Source: Saprospiraceae bacterium
GTDB taxonomy: Bacteria; Bacteroidota; Bacteroidia; Chitinophagales; Saprospiraceae
DNA: 35,134 nt
Direction of reading: 5' to 3'
Assembly (NCBI GenBank): GCA_020628855.1
Contig: JAHDEL010000038.1
Span: forward strand, 1-35,134
The position numbers were made by a program, and so were the translations under genes. The notes below the pieces were generated by a model, which was not told the origin of the DNA, did not search any database, and saw only the letters and a program-made list of their open reading frames with translations. Position 1 is the stretch's first letter. Every line of letters starts with the position of its first letter. Positions 8,369 to 17,243 of the stretch are shown here, one piece after another.

Positions 8369-9646
8369 CTGACAAAGATACAGATATATTGTCCCAAAAG
8401 CAGCCCTAGAATTCAATATGTCGTTCAATGGCTCAACGAAAACTTGGAGAATGAAGTTGTACTCTCTTTTGATTACTCAGAAAAGACTTTTAGATATTGT
8501 TCAGAATTAGGAGCTGACCTAGAGCCGCACCCAATAATGTATGGTCATGATGTATCTTTCGATGACTATAACACCTTCAAGTTAGACCTTGTGAATGGGA
8601 TAGTTTACTTGTCAAAACAACAGTTTCGGCACGCATCGCCAATTGATTTGTTTGCATTTATTTTTTTTCATTTAAGTCGGTATGAAGAGTATATGCCTAC
8701 AGTGAGAGACAGCCATGGTAGATTTAGGGCTGAAGACTCGGTACTAAAGGATAGCCTATCTATTCCAATTGTTGACTATGCTCTATTATGGTTCAAGTCC
8801 TATATGCTGCAGAATTATGAAGTGGATCTAAGATTGAAAACAAGTAAATCAATGGATTTGACAATGGACATTGACCATGCTTGGAAATATGCAAATAAAG
8901 GGATCTTTAGGACAATTGGTGGATTAATAAAGCGTATTGGCAATACACGAAGTATTAGAAGTGAATATCTGGAGTCTGTGCTTCACCCGGATCAAGATCC
9001 TTATTCGCTACGAAAGTGGTTTGATATTTTCGAATCATGTCATTTTACTTTCTTTGTCTTACTATCCTCAAAGCGCCCTTGGGATAATGGTATTCCAATA
9101 TCGAATACACAATTCATCTCCGCGGTTAGACAATTACTGAGTTTTGGAGAAGTAGGAATTCATCCTGAGTATAATTGTTTATCAGAACAAGATTATAGTG
9201 AGCTTCGAAAGAGGTTTACATCTGTATTTAAGCAACCTCCTAAAATTTCTCGGCAGCATTTTCTCCGTATGACACTTCCTCAGACTTATAGAAATTTGTT
9301 GACTATTGGTATAAAAGATGATTATAGTCTTGGTTATGCAGAGGCTTTAGGATTTAGAGCTGGAAGTGCAAGATCATTCTGGTGGTTTGATCTGGAAAAT
9401 AACAGAACAACAACATTAAGACTCCATCCATTTCAGCTTATGGACATGACTTTGAAAAAGTATTTGAGACTATCAGGTGAAGAAGCGCTTATAGTTGCCA
9501 GGAAAATGCGTGTAGAAGCCGAGAAGGTAGGAGGTACATTTAGAGTCATCTGGCACAATAGTAGTCCACCATGGGAGAGTTCTTGGTGTGAATACACCTT
9601 GCTAACTCAGTATTTATTTAATAAAAAAAGCGAGCCATCTGATTAA
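8369..9646 (+). CDS. Polysaccharide-deacetylase-like protein, N-terminus upstream of the first standard start
   Basis: Related to carbohydrate esterase 4 / polysaccharide deacetylases. MDIDHAW (an Asp-His metal-site candidate) and GIHPEYN (a further His) are present, with the RAGSARSFWWFD segment near the C-terminus; these fit the divergent Bacteroidota branch. The first ATG/GTG/TTG is TTG at 8444 (400 residues), but the frame stays open without a stop back to 8357. The extra residues (IQIYCPKSSPRIQYVV and on) look like this family's N-terminus, a short beta-strand followed by an Arg-aromatic helix. I therefore place the start at about the CTG at 8369; ATT at 8360 or ATA at 8378 are other options. 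The exact start is uncertain. The stop codon lies in the loop of a bidirectional terminator. Confidence 0.8.
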   Translation: MTKIQIYCPKSSPRIQYVVQWLNENLENEVVLSFDYSEKTFRYCSELGADLEPHPIMYGHDVSFDDYNTFKLDLVNGIVYLSKQQFRHASPIDLFAFIFFHLSRYEEYMPTVRDSHGRFRAEDSVLKDSLSIPIVDYALLWFKSYMLQNYEVDLRLKTSKSMDLTMDIDHAWKYANKGIFRTIGGLIKRIGNTRSIRSEYLESVLHPDQDPYSLRKWFDIFESCHFTFFVLLSSKRPWDNGIPISNTQFISAVRQLLSFGEVGIHPEYNCLSEQDYSELRKRFTSVFKQPPKISRQHFLRMTLPQTYRNLLTIGIKDDYSLGYAEALGFRAGSARSFWWFDLENNRTTTLRLHPFQLMDMTLKKYLRLSGEEALIVARKMRVEAEKVGGTFRVIWHNSSPPWESSWCEYTLLTQYLFNKKSEPSD

Positions 9647-9662
9647 GATAAGCTCGCTTTTG
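9626..9662. terminator. Bidirectional terminator between the deacetylase-like gene and nrdA
   Basis: A stem AAAAGCGAGC/GCTCGCTTTT surrounds a 16-base loop, giving T-tracts on both strands. It serves the plus-strand gene ending at 9646, whose TAA is in the loop, and the minus-strand nrdBA operon ending at 9690. Confidence 0.85.
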
Positions 9663-9689
9663 TATCTGTTGAGTGAAGGTTGAGTAGTA

Positions 9690-12068
9690 TTAACTTCCGC
9701 AAGAAAGACAGCCATCTTCCATTGTACAAACTTGTCCTTCCATTTCTTCTAGATCAACGACTTCAGCTCCTTCTTTTTGTGCGGTAAAGTTTGTTTGGTG
9801 TTTCTGGCTTAAAGTAAACTTAATCGGATCTACGGCCGGCTTACTCCTCAAATAGTACATACCAGTCTTGAGACCTTTCTTCCATCCATAGAAATGCATT
9901 GAAGAGAGTTTACCAAAGTTCGGATTATCAACAAAAAGATTAAGACTTTGGCTCTGGCAAATAAATGCACCTCGATCAGCAGCCATATCTATGATTACTT
10001 TTTGACTAATTTCCCAAACACCTTTGTACAGTGCCTTGATATCATCTGGAATAGATGGAATATTCATAATACTTCCATTAGAAGCCATGAGTTGTTCCCT
10101 CATTTCATTATTCCATAAACCAAGTTCGACTAAATCTTTTAATAAGTGTTTGTTTACAACTATATACTCACCAGAGAGAGTTCTTCTAGTATAGATATTA
10201 GTTGTGTACGGCTCGAAACATTCGTTATTACCAAGTATTTGAGACGTTGAAGCAGTTGGCATTGGAGCTAGTAATAAACTATTTCTTAGTCCGTGCTTCT
10301 TAATGTTAGCCTTTAAACCTTTCCAATCCCATCTATCAGTAGGTGTGACATTCCACATGTCATATTGAAGTATCCCTTTACTAGCTGGGCTGCCCTTATA
10401 GCTCTCATAAGTACCGTCTTTTTCTGCCAAGGCATTACTTTCTGTTACAGCGGCATAGTAGATAGTCTCAAAAATCTCTGTATTCAACTGCTTAGCTTCA
10501 TCACTATCAAATGGGAATCTCATCAGAATGAAGGCATCGGCTAAACCTTGAACACCTATACCTATTGGTCGGTGTCTCATATTACTATTCTTAGCTTCAG
10601 GCACAGGATAGTAATTGATATCAATGACCTTATTTAAGTTTCTTGTTATTACACGAGTTATCTCGAATAATTTTTGATGATCAAATTCTCTCGTTTCAGT
10701 ATTAACAAACTTAGGTAATGATATACTTGCTAGGTTACAAACAGCTACCTCGTCTTTAGAAGTGTATTCTAGAATTTCAGTACAAAGATTTGATGATCTA
10801 ATTGTACCTAGATTCTTTTGATTAGATTTTTCATTAGCAGCATCTTTGTAGAGGATGTAAGGCGTACCTGTTTCTATCTGTGATTCTAGTATTGAGAACC
10901 AAAGATCTCTTGCCTTAATAGTTTTTCTTCCTAAGCCTTTCGCTTCGTAGTCTTCATAAAGCTTAACGAAGTCCTTACCATATGCATCGTGTAAGCCTGG
11001 TGCCTCATTTGGGCAGAACAAAGTCCATTCTGCATCTGCCTCTACCCTTTCCATAAACAGATCAGATATCCACATTGCATAGAACAGATCTCTTGCTCTC
11101 ATTTCTTCTTTACCATGATTCTTTTTTAAATCAAGGAAATCGTGAATATCAGCATGCCATGGCTCTAGATAGATAGCGAATGCCCCTTTTCTTTTACCAC
11201 CGCCCTGGTCAACATATCTTGCTGTGTCGTTATAGACTTTGAGCATAGGAATGATACCATTGGATGTTCCTCCTGTACCTTTAATATAACTTCCTTTTGC
11301 TCTGATATTATGGATGCTTAAACCAATTCCTCCGGCGGATTGAGAAATTTTGGCACATCTAGTTAGCGTTTCAAAGATACCTTCAATGCTATCTTCAGTC
11401 GCTGTTAATAGAAAACAAGAAGAAAGCTGTGGTTTTGGAGTGCCAGCATTAAATAATGTTGGCGTTGCGTGAACAAACCATTTCTCACTCATGAGATTAT
11501 AGGTTTCAATCGCAGACTTAATGTCTTCACCATGGATACCGACTGCAGCTCTCATTAACAAGTGTTGAGGTCTTTCTACAACTTGTCCATTTGCACGGAG
11601 AAGGTATGATCTTTCAAGTGTCTTGAAACCAAAATAATCAAAGTTATAATCTCTGTCATAAATGATTGCGGCGTCAAGGATCTCACCGTATTTAGTGATG
11701 ATTTGCATTGTTTCATCTCCAATCAAACCAGCTTTAGCGTTTGTTTTTGGATCAATGTAATCATAGAGAAGCTGCATTGTGTCTTGGAAAGACTTTTGTG
11801 TTTCTTTATGAAGATTAGAGATTGCAATTCTTGCTGCTAATAGAGCATAGTCCGGGTGTAACGATGCCATTGAAGCAGCAGTTTCTGCAGCAAGATTATC
11901 AAGTTGCTTAGTAGTAACTCCATCATAGAGACCTTGAATTACTTTTCGTGTAATTTCTATATAGTCTACATATTCTGTATTTAAGCCATAACAAAGCTTC
12001 TTAATTCTTGCTGTAATCTTATCAAATATTACATCTTGGGTTCTACCATTACGTTTAATTACCTGCAT
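9690..12068 (-). CDS. nrdA: Ribonucleoside-diphosphate reductase, large (alpha) subunit, class Ia
   Basis: Catalytic subunit of class Ia ribonucleotide reductase, which makes deoxyribonucleotides for DNA synthesis (EC 1.17.4.1). At 792 residues it has an N-terminal ATP-cone domain (about 1-90) for overall allosteric control. The catalytic residues are Cys218 (SSCFLL) and Cys444 (CNLASI) as the redox pair, with Asn427, Cys429 and Glu431 (NLCTEI). The C-terminal swinging pair is Cys787/Cys790 (CLSCGS). Length and every one of these positions match human RRM1 as I recall it, so this is the eukaryote-like subclass and not the E. coli type. The gene follows nrdB after 92 bases and shares its promoter. 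A bidirectional terminator lies 28 bases beyond the stop. Confidence 0.98.
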   Translation of the reverse strand: MQVIKRNGRTQDVIFDKITARIKKLCYGLNTEYVDYIEITRKVIQGLYDGVTTKQLDNLAAETAASMASLHPDYALLAARIAISNLHKETQKSFQDTMQLLYDYIDPKTNAKAGLIGDETMQIITKYGEILDAAIIYDRDYNFDYFGFKTLERSYLLRANGQVVERPQHLLMRAAVGIHGEDIKSAIETYNLMSEKWFVHATPTLFNAGTPKPQLSSCFLLTATEDSIEGIFETLTRCAKISQSAGGIGLSIHNIRAKGSYIKGTGGTSNGIIPMLKVYNDTARYVDQGGGKRKGAFAIYLEPWHADIHDFLDLKKNHGKEEMRARDLFYAMWISDLFMERVEADAEWTLFCPNEAPGLHDAYGKDFVKLYEDYEAKGLGRKTIKARDLWFSILESQIETGTPYILYKDAANEKSNQKNLGTIRSSNLCTEILEYTSKDEVAVCNLASISLPKFVNTETREFDHQKLFEITRVITRNLNKVIDINYYPVPEAKNSNMRHRPIGIGVQGLADAFILMRFPFDSDEAKQLNTEIFETIYYAAVTESNALAEKDGTYESYKGSPASKGILQYDMWNVTPTDRWDWKGLKANIKKHGLRNSLLLAPMPTASTSQILGNNECFEPYTTNIYTRRTLSGEYIVVNKHLLKDLVELGLWNNEMREQLMASNGSIMNIPSIPDDIKALYKGVWEISQKVIIDMAADRGAFICQSQSLNLFVDNPNFGKLSSMHFYGWKKGLKTGMYYLRSKPAVDPIKFTLSQKHQTNFTAQKEGAEVVDLEEMEGQVCTMEDGCLSCGS

Positions 12069-12160
12069 CTTATTTGTTTAAATAAGGTGAAAAAAAAGGG
12101 GTTCGGTCTCAGAATCAGGTTGGGTCCTTGGGTGTGTGTAGTTTTGGTAAAAACCTTCGG

Positions 12161-13138
12161 TTAGAAGTCGTCGTCCAATTTGAAAACTTGATCTTCTTGG
12201 TTAGCCATAACTCCTGCTTTGGTATACTCACTTACTCTTTTTTCAAAGAAGTTTGTTTTACCAGGTAGGGATATCATATCCATCCAAGGGAAAGGATTCT
12301 CGACATTGTATATTTTAGGATTACCTAAAGCATTCAACAATCGATCAGCTACAAACTCTATGTACTGGCACATCATATCAGAATTCATTCCGATGAGTCG
12401 TACTGGAAGAGCGTCACTTACAAATTCCTTTTCCATAGCCACTGCCTCAGTAATGATTTGTTCGATTGTTTCTGTTGGCAGTTTGTTCTCAATATGTCTA
12501 TTATAAAGTAAGCATGCAAAATCACAATGCATACCTTCATCTCTGCTTATAAGCTCGTTGCTGAAAGTAAGCCCAGGCATAAGTCCTCTTTTCTTTAGCC
12601 AGAAAATTGAACAAAATGAACCTGAAAAGAATATACCTTCTACTGCTGCAAAAGCAATAAGTCTCTCTGCAAACGTTGCTTCATCAATCCATCTTAAAGC
12701 CCAATCAGCTTTTTTCTTCACACAATCCAGTGTTTCAATTGCATTGAAAAGGTGATCTTTTTCTTTGTTATCCTTGATATAAGTATCAATCAACAATGAA
12801 TACGTTTCACTGTGAATATTCTCCATCATTATTTGAAAACCATAGAAGAATTTGGCCTCAGTATATTGGACCTCATTTACCATGTTTTCTGCAAGGTTTT
12901 CATTCACTATACCATCGCTTGCTGCAAAAAATGCCAGAACATGTTTCAGAAAGTGTCTTTCGTCATCATTTAATTTATTTTCCCAATCTGATATATCCTG
13001 ATGAAGATCAATTTCTTCTGCTGTCCAAAATGAAGCCTCTGATTTTTTATAAAAAGACCATATATCATCATGTTGTATTGGAAACAGTACAAATCTGTTA
13101 GGATTATCAGTTAGGATTGGCTCTGGTTTTCTGCTCAT
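12161..13138 (-). CDS. nrdB: Ribonucleoside-diphosphate reductase, small (beta) subunit, class Ia
   Basis: Radical-bearing subunit of ribonucleotide reductase, 325 residues. Metal ligands for the diiron site are all visible: Asp75, Glu106 and His109 (ENIHSE), Glu167 (VEGIFF), Glu201 and His204 (RDEGMH). The radical tyrosine is Tyr113 (HSETYS), and the C-terminal tail FKLDDDF is the peptide that docks to the large subunit. The core is very close to vertebrate R2 ([28 protein letters not shown]). It is the first gene of the nrdBA operon, the reverse of the nrdAB order in E. coli. A strong promoter match and a 369-bp AT-rich regulatory region lie upstream. Confidence 0.98.
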   Translation of the reverse strand: MSRKPEPILTDNPNRFVLFPIQHDDIWSFYKKSEASFWTAEEIDLHQDISDWENKLNDDERHFLKHVLAFFAASDGIVNENLAENMVNEVQYTEAKFFYGFQIMMENIHSETYSLLIDTYIKDNKEKDHLFNAIETLDCVKKKADWALRWIDEATFAERLIAFAAVEGIFFSGSFCSIFWLKKRGLMPGLTFSNELISRDEGMHCDFACLLYNRHIENKLPTETIEQIITEAVAMEKEFVSDALPVRLIGMNSDMMCQYIEFVADRLLNALGNPKIYNVENPFPWMDMISLPGKTNFFEKRVSEYTKAGVMANQEDQVFKLDDDF

Positions 13139-13174
13139 CTACTCTAAGTTTTTCTCGTTTATTGGTTCTAAAAT

Positions 13175-13205
13175 CAAAAGTAAAGCTTTCAATACATATA
13201 AAAAA
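13175..13205 (-). promoter_or_regulatory. Promoter of the nrdBA operon
   Basis: The minus strand reads TTTT (13202-13205), 19 bases, then TACTTTTG (13175-13182), a full match to the Bacteroidota -7 box. The predicted leader before the ATG at 13138 is about 30 bases. Confidence 0.55.
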
Positions 13206-13245
13206 GATTTATATGAAAATCTATATATATTATTCCGACTAATAT

Positions 13246-13272
13246 ATAATCAACTAGTGAGTAATTGATTAT
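13246..13272. promoter_or_regulatory. Perfect inverted repeat, possible operator upstream of nrdB
   Basis: ATAATCAA (13246-13253) and TTGATTAT (13265-13272) form a perfect 8-bp palindrome with an 11-base spacer, about 65-90 bases upstream of the nrdB -7 box. The spacing fits a dimeric regulator bound on successive major grooves. It does not match the NrdR box. AT-rich DNA produces such repeats by chance, so confidence is low. Confidence 0.3.
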
Positions 13273-13507
13273 CTACGAAATTTGAAAACTTGAATAAAAC
13301 AGGTTGGTGTTGGTTAAACTTGTTTTGATACTCCAAAGATAAATTCAAATAATGTTTAATATGTTATTCTACTTTTCCACACTTGTTAATAACTTAATTC
13401 AAAAGTGTGCATATTAAATCAAACTCATTATGATGAGATTTTCTAAGTATCTAAGGCAGAATGAGTTAGCTTTTTGGTGCTTGCTTTGCCAGGTTTGGTA
13501 TAGGGTG

Positions 13508-14461
13508 TTAATAATTTTTCTGCCCCCTTCTGAAGAACCAAATGAGAAATAGACCTAGGCAAATAGAGAATAGTATCAAAAAGTAAAAAGTATATGGGCT
13601 CTCACTAAATGGGATATGATCGAGATTCATTCCATAAAAAGATGCAACTAATGTTGGCACCATTAAGATGATAGTGATAATAGTTAATCTGTGAATGAAG
13701 ACATTCATGTTATTCGAAATGATAGATGCATAAGCTTCCATCGTACTAGATAAGATATTGGTATAGACATTCGACATATCAAGTGCTTGACTATTGTCGA
13801 TTATGATGTCTTCAAAGAGGTCAGTATAATATTCATTGCTCTGTATGCCGAGAAAGTCAGTTCGCTTCATCTTCATCATGAGTAGATCATTAGCTCTTAG
13901 ACTATTCACAAAATATACTAGACTCTTTTCAATTCGTAAGAGTTGGCGGAGTTCTGAATTTCTACTACTATTATATAATTCTTGTTCAATCAGATTTCGC
14001 TTAAGATTCAGTTTCCGCAAACAAAGCAGAAAGCTAATTACACTTTGCTCGAATATTTTCAGAGTGAATTTATCTTGATCAATGGGATCAAATCCTTTGA
14101 CTTTCATGTCAACGAACTTTTCCAAAATTGGATTATCAGCTTGTGATATTGTGTAAATAGTGCCAGCTGTCCTAATAATACCAATAGGAACGGTCACATA
14201 AATTGCTTCATTATCTCTGAGAGCGTTATTAAGTACAGGTGTATTTACTAGGATGAGGTTGCAATCCTCTTCCCTGTCATAACGCGAATTTTCATCAATG
14301 TCCAAGGAATCTGTAAAAAAGTCTAGAGGAATAGATGATTCTCTAGCAAGGTTCTCGACCTCGTCATGCTCGAATGGAGGAAAAACATTAACCCATACAG
14401 CTGTAGAAAGATTGTCCACTTTCTGCAACTGATTGTCTTTCAGTGCATAATAATGGATCAT
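13508..14461 (-). CDS. CorA-family divalent cation transporter
   Basis: A 317-residue CorA-type magnesium (or cobalt) channel of the inner membrane. The N-terminal two-thirds is the cytoplasmic regulatory domain with a long helical stalk (about residues 140-250). Two transmembrane helices near the C-terminus (about 255-275 and 291-311) are separated by a loop. The signature Tyr-Gly-Met-Asn at 276-279 lies at the end of the first helix, and the tail is basic (RRGQK). It is shorter than some CorA proteins but within the usual range. It lies 88 bases behind the LolC/E-type permease on the same strand. I saw no magnesium riboswitch upstream. Confidence 0.93.
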   Translation of the reverse strand: MIHYYALKDNQLQKVDNLSTAVWVNVFPPFEHDEVENLARESSIPLDFFTDSLDIDENSRYDREEDCNLILVNTPVLNNALRDNEAIYVTVPIGIIRTAGTIYTISQADNPILEKFVDMKVKGFDPIDQDKFTLKIFEQSVISFLLCLRKLNLKRNLIEQELYNSSRNSELRQLLRIEKSLVYFVNSLRANDLLMMKMKRTDFLGIQSNEYYTDLFEDIIIDNSQALDMSNVYTNILSSTMEAYASIISNNMNVFIHRLTIITIILMVPTLVASFYGMNLDHIPFSESPYTFYFLILFSICLGLFLIWFFRRGQKNY

Positions 14462-14549
14462 AATCTGGAGGGTTATTTGACATGATTAAGAAATTCTTTC
14501 TTCTTAAAACTAAACAAGTTTCATTCCAATATAATTCACTGAGACTAAT

Positions 14550-15809
14550 CTAATCAAACTTAAGTACTTTGATTGGAGTTATTCGACTTGCAACTAACGA
14601 TGGTAAGAGCATACAAACAAATATTAATAAGATGGTCAAGATATTGACTCCTATTACTTGCCACCACTGGATGTAAATTGGAGCTTCGGAAACATAGTAG
14701 TTTTTTTCATCTAATGTGATAAATGGAAAATACTTCTGCACAAAACAAAATCCAAGTCCTAAAATATTTCCAATTAACAAACCAAATCCTGTAATCCATA
14801 ATGAGTAGCGCAAGAATATACCTCTGATAGCTTTGTTTTGAGTACCTAATGCCTTCAAGATACCTACCATTCTAGACCTTTCTAAAATTACAATTAGGAC
14901 AATAGTAGCCATATTAATAATGCAAACAAGAAGCATCAACCCCACTATCACTTTCTCATTTATCTTTTGTAAGTCTAGCCAATTGAAAATTGTAGGAAAT
15001 TTTTCTTGGATCGTTTCGCAGTACAATCGATTCCCAATCACATTATCATAGAGGTGGTTTGCAATTGCAGGCAGATCATCTGTTTCTTTAGTGAATATCT
15101 CGTATCCTGCTATTTGATTGGGACTCCACCCCAAAATATTCTGTACATTGCGTATGTCTACGAGGGCAAACTTAACATCATATTCTTCCAGCCCGGTCCT
15201 GAAAATACCACAGACTTTAAATGCTCGCTTAATTTGGTCGTCATCCCGAAAAAACCTTAATATAACTTTATCACCTACATCAACTCCTACTCTATTTGCA
15301 GTTTGTTGGGATATTAATATTTCTCTGCCTATCTCTTCAGAACTAGTATCAGGAAAATCACCCGACCTCATATATGATTGAAGAATGGAGAAATCAAAAT
15401 CATCACCAATCCCTTTTAACACCAGCCCTTCAATTTCTGCTTTGGTTTGTATTATGCCTGGAACAAAGACAAATGACTGAACATGATTTATAATGGGTGC
15501 TTGGTTGCCTTCTTCTCGCACATCTGCTGAAGTAAGCTCTTGAATAGCATTCACCAGCTGCTCATCATATTCAATTGGCTTGGCTTCATATGACCTAGTA
15601 ATATGGAGATCTGTAATATGAATATGACCCCAGAAGCCAAAGATCTTCTCAGTGATTGTTTTCTTGAACCCAGAAATTACTCCCATGCTACCCAGCATCA
15701 CACTAGTGCTTAGTGCAACTGAAGTAATAGCAATACCTATTAGAATCCGAGTAAAGGATTTTTGAGGTCGAAAAACCAGTCTTTCTGCAATGAATTGTGC
15801 AATCTGCAT
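14550..15809 (-). CDS. LolC/LolE-type ABC transporter permease (FtsX-like)
   Basis: A 419-residue inner-membrane permease of the MacB/FtsX superfamily, closest in layout to LolC/LolE, which extract lipoproteins from the inner membrane. An N-terminal transmembrane helix (about residues 20-45) is followed by a large periplasmic domain (about 50-265) and three C-terminal helices (about 275-300, 325-350 and 375-405). The conserved coupling region is ERSRMVGILKALGTQNKAI, which contacts the ATPase. The end (RITPIKVLKFD) is the family's usual C-terminus. No LolD ATPase gene is in the window. Its -7 box lies within the divergent tyrS promoter region. Confidence 0.87.
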   Translation of the reverse strand: MQIAQFIAERLVFRPQKSFTRILIGIAITSVALSTSVMLGSMGVISGFKKTITEKIFGFWGHIHITDLHITRSYEAKPIEYDEQLVNAIQELTSADVREEGNQAPIINHVQSFVFVPGIIQTKAEIEGLVLKGIGDDFDFSILQSYMRSGDFPDTSSEEIGREILISQQTANRVGVDVGDKVILRFFRDDDQIKRAFKVCGIFRTGLEEYDVKFALVDIRNVQNILGWSPNQIAGYEIFTKETDDLPAIANHLYDNVIGNRLYCETIQEKFPTIFNWLDLQKINEKVIVGLMLLVCIINMATIVLIVILERSRMVGILKALGTQNKAIRGIFLRYSLWITGFGLLIGNILGLGFCFVQKYFPFITLDEKNYYVSEAPIYIQWWQVIGVNILTILLIFVCMLLPSLVASRITPIKVLKFD

Positions 15810-15817
15810 CTCTGAAA

Positions 15818-15825
15818 CAAAATTA
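15818..15825 (-). promoter_or_regulatory. -7 box of the LolC/E-type permease gene
   Basis: The minus strand reads TAATTTTG, a full match to TAnnTTTG, ending 8 bases before the ATG at 15809, so the predicted leader is only a few bases. No -33 TTTG is seen. Confidence 0.4.
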
Positions 15826-15839
15826 GGTTAATATTCAAT

Positions 15840-15847
15840 TACTTTTG
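15840..15847 (+). promoter_or_regulatory. -7 box of tyrS
   Basis: TACTTTTG matches the -7 consensus and predicts a leader of about 14 bases before the tyrS ATG at 15867. The opposing -7 box for the permease lies only 14 bases away, so the two promoters overlap. Confidence 0.45.
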
Positions 15848-15866
15848 TATTTCTTAAATTAAGAGT

Positions 15867-17132
15867 ATGGACTTTATTGAAGAACTTGAGTGGAGAGGAA
15901 TGCTCTCCGATATGACACCAGGAGCTAAAGAAGAATTGGCAAAAGGAGGAGTAAAAGGCTATATAGGTTTTGATCCAACAGCACCATCATTAACAATTGG
16001 TAACTATGTGCAGATTATGCTTCTCACACTCTGGCAAAAAAGTGGGAATACGCCTATAGTACTTATGGGTGGAGCCACAGGCCGAATCGGGGATCCTTCA
16101 GGGAAAGACAAAGAAAGACAATTAAAGTCATATGAAGAATTAGACAAAAATTTAAGTGATCAGCTAGATCAAATTAAAACAATGTTGGATTTTGAAGGCG
16201 AGAATGCAGCAATAATAATTAACAACTTAGATTTTTATAAGGATATGAACATCCTCACATTTCTAAGAGATGTTGGTAAGACTCTCACCGTCAATTATAT
16301 GACATCTAAAGAATCTGTAAAAAAGCGTCTTGAGACTGGGTTGTCATTCACTGAATTTAGCTATCAACTCTTACAAGCGTATGATTTTCAAGTGCTTTAC
16401 GACAAGCATGGATGTAAGTTTCAAATGGGTGGTTCAGATCAATGGGGCAACATAACATCCGGAACTGAATTCATTAGAAGGAATGTAGAAGGCAAAGCTT
16501 ATGCTGTGACTACACCTCTTATTACTAAAGCAGACGGTTCTAAGTTTGGCAAATCTGAGTCAGGAAATATTTGGATGGATGGTAAACTGACATCTGCTTA
16601 TGCTTTTTATCAATTTTGGTTAAATGCTGCTGATTCGGACTTGGAGAAATATATCAAATATTTTTCGCTACAATCGAGAGAAGAAATGCAATCGATGATC
16701 GACCTTATTGCTGACCAACCGAATGAAGCCAAACGTCAACTTGCAAAAGAGTTAACCATTAGAATTCATGGATTGGCTCAATTTGAATCTGTGCAGAATG
16801 TGACAGCTTTATTGTTTAATAAGAAAGCATCTGCAGAACAATTGGAAGCCTTAAGTGAAAAAGATTTCATAACAATTGGTAATGAAATACCTTGTGAAGA
16901 AATCAATGCTACTTTCCCATTGTCTCTTGTGTCATTGTTAAGCAGTGAGACTAGTATTATGTCTTCCAAGAGCGAGGCAACTAGGGCCATCAAAGGCAAT
17001 GCTATCAGTGTGAATAAAGTAAAAATACAAGATATTGAGCATGAGGTGACAAGCGATCATCTTTTATATGACAAATACTTACTTGTTGATCATGGTAAGA
17101 AGAATAAATATTTGATAATTATTCATTCATGA
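15867..17132 (+). CDS. tyrS: Tyrosyl-tRNA synthetase with a degenerate HIGH motif
   Basis: Class I aminoacyl-tRNA synthetase charging tRNA-Tyr (EC 6.1.1.1), 421 residues. It has a Rossmann catalytic domain (about 1-240), an anticodon-binding helical domain (about 240-340) and a C-terminal S4 RNA-binding domain (about 355-421). The KMSKS loop is KFGKS at 226-230. GGSDQWGN (188-195) and QLLQAYDF (167-174) form the tyrosine pocket. The HIGH motif is TIGN at residues 43-46, so both histidines are replaced; the upstream Thr of DPTAPS is kept. IVLMGGATGRIGDPSGKDKER is more like alphaproteobacterial enzymes than those of most Bacteroidota, in my recollection. It starts at the ATG just behind its own -7 box. 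Confidence 0.96.
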   Translation: MDFIEELEWRGMLSDMTPGAKEELAKGGVKGYIGFDPTAPSLTIGNYVQIMLLTLWQKSGNTPIVLMGGATGRIGDPSGKDKERQLKSYEELDKNLSDQLDQIKTMLDFEGENAAIIINNLDFYKDMNILTFLRDVGKTLTVNYMTSKESVKKRLETGLSFTEFSYQLLQAYDFQVLYDKHGCKFQMGGSDQWGNITSGTEFIRRNVEGKAYAVTTPLITKADGSKFGKSESGNIWMDGKLTSAYAFYQFWLNAADSDLEKYIKYFSLQSREEMQSMIDLIADQPNEAKRQLAKELTIRIHGLAQFESVQNVTALLFNKKASAEQLEALSEKDFITIGNEIPCEEINATFPLSLVSLLSSETSIMSSKSEATRAIKGNAISVNKVKIQDIEHEVTSDHLLYDKYLLVDHGKKNKYLIIIHS

Positions 17133-17243
17133 TACTATATGATATTCAGGACAAGTTTTAATACTTGATTAAGTAAGTTTAGTATGATCTTAACTTACAA
17201 ATCAAAAAAATGCACGTAGGTTGTAGTAATAAATCGAATCAAT

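Larger units (their letters stand above)
13139..13507. other. 369-bp AT-rich intergenic region upstream of nrdB
   Basis: No gene is supported here. It holds the nrdB promoter near its left end, a run of alternating A/T (about 13217-13250), a perfect 8-bp inverted repeat at 13246-13272, and a weaker 7-bp inverted repeat (CACACTT/AAGTGTG, 13378-13384 and 13403-13409). The right half, just behind the CorA-type gene, shows no obvious terminator. This is the longest gene-free stretch in the window, consistent with regulated nrd expression. Confidence 0.6.

Noticed and set aside
12219-13101. Three plus-strand open frames across nrdB
   Set aside because: They are antisense to a highly conserved gene with all catalytic residues in place, and their products resemble nothing.
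13210-13250. NrdR boxes upstream of nrdB
   Set aside because: The alternating A/T stretches lack the conserved outer C and G of the NrdR consensus and are what AT-rich DNA gives by chance.
13373-13381. A DnaA box (TTTTCCACA, one mismatch to TTATCCACA)
   Set aside because: A single inexact copy more than 200 bases from the nrdB start, with no second box or origin features nearby.
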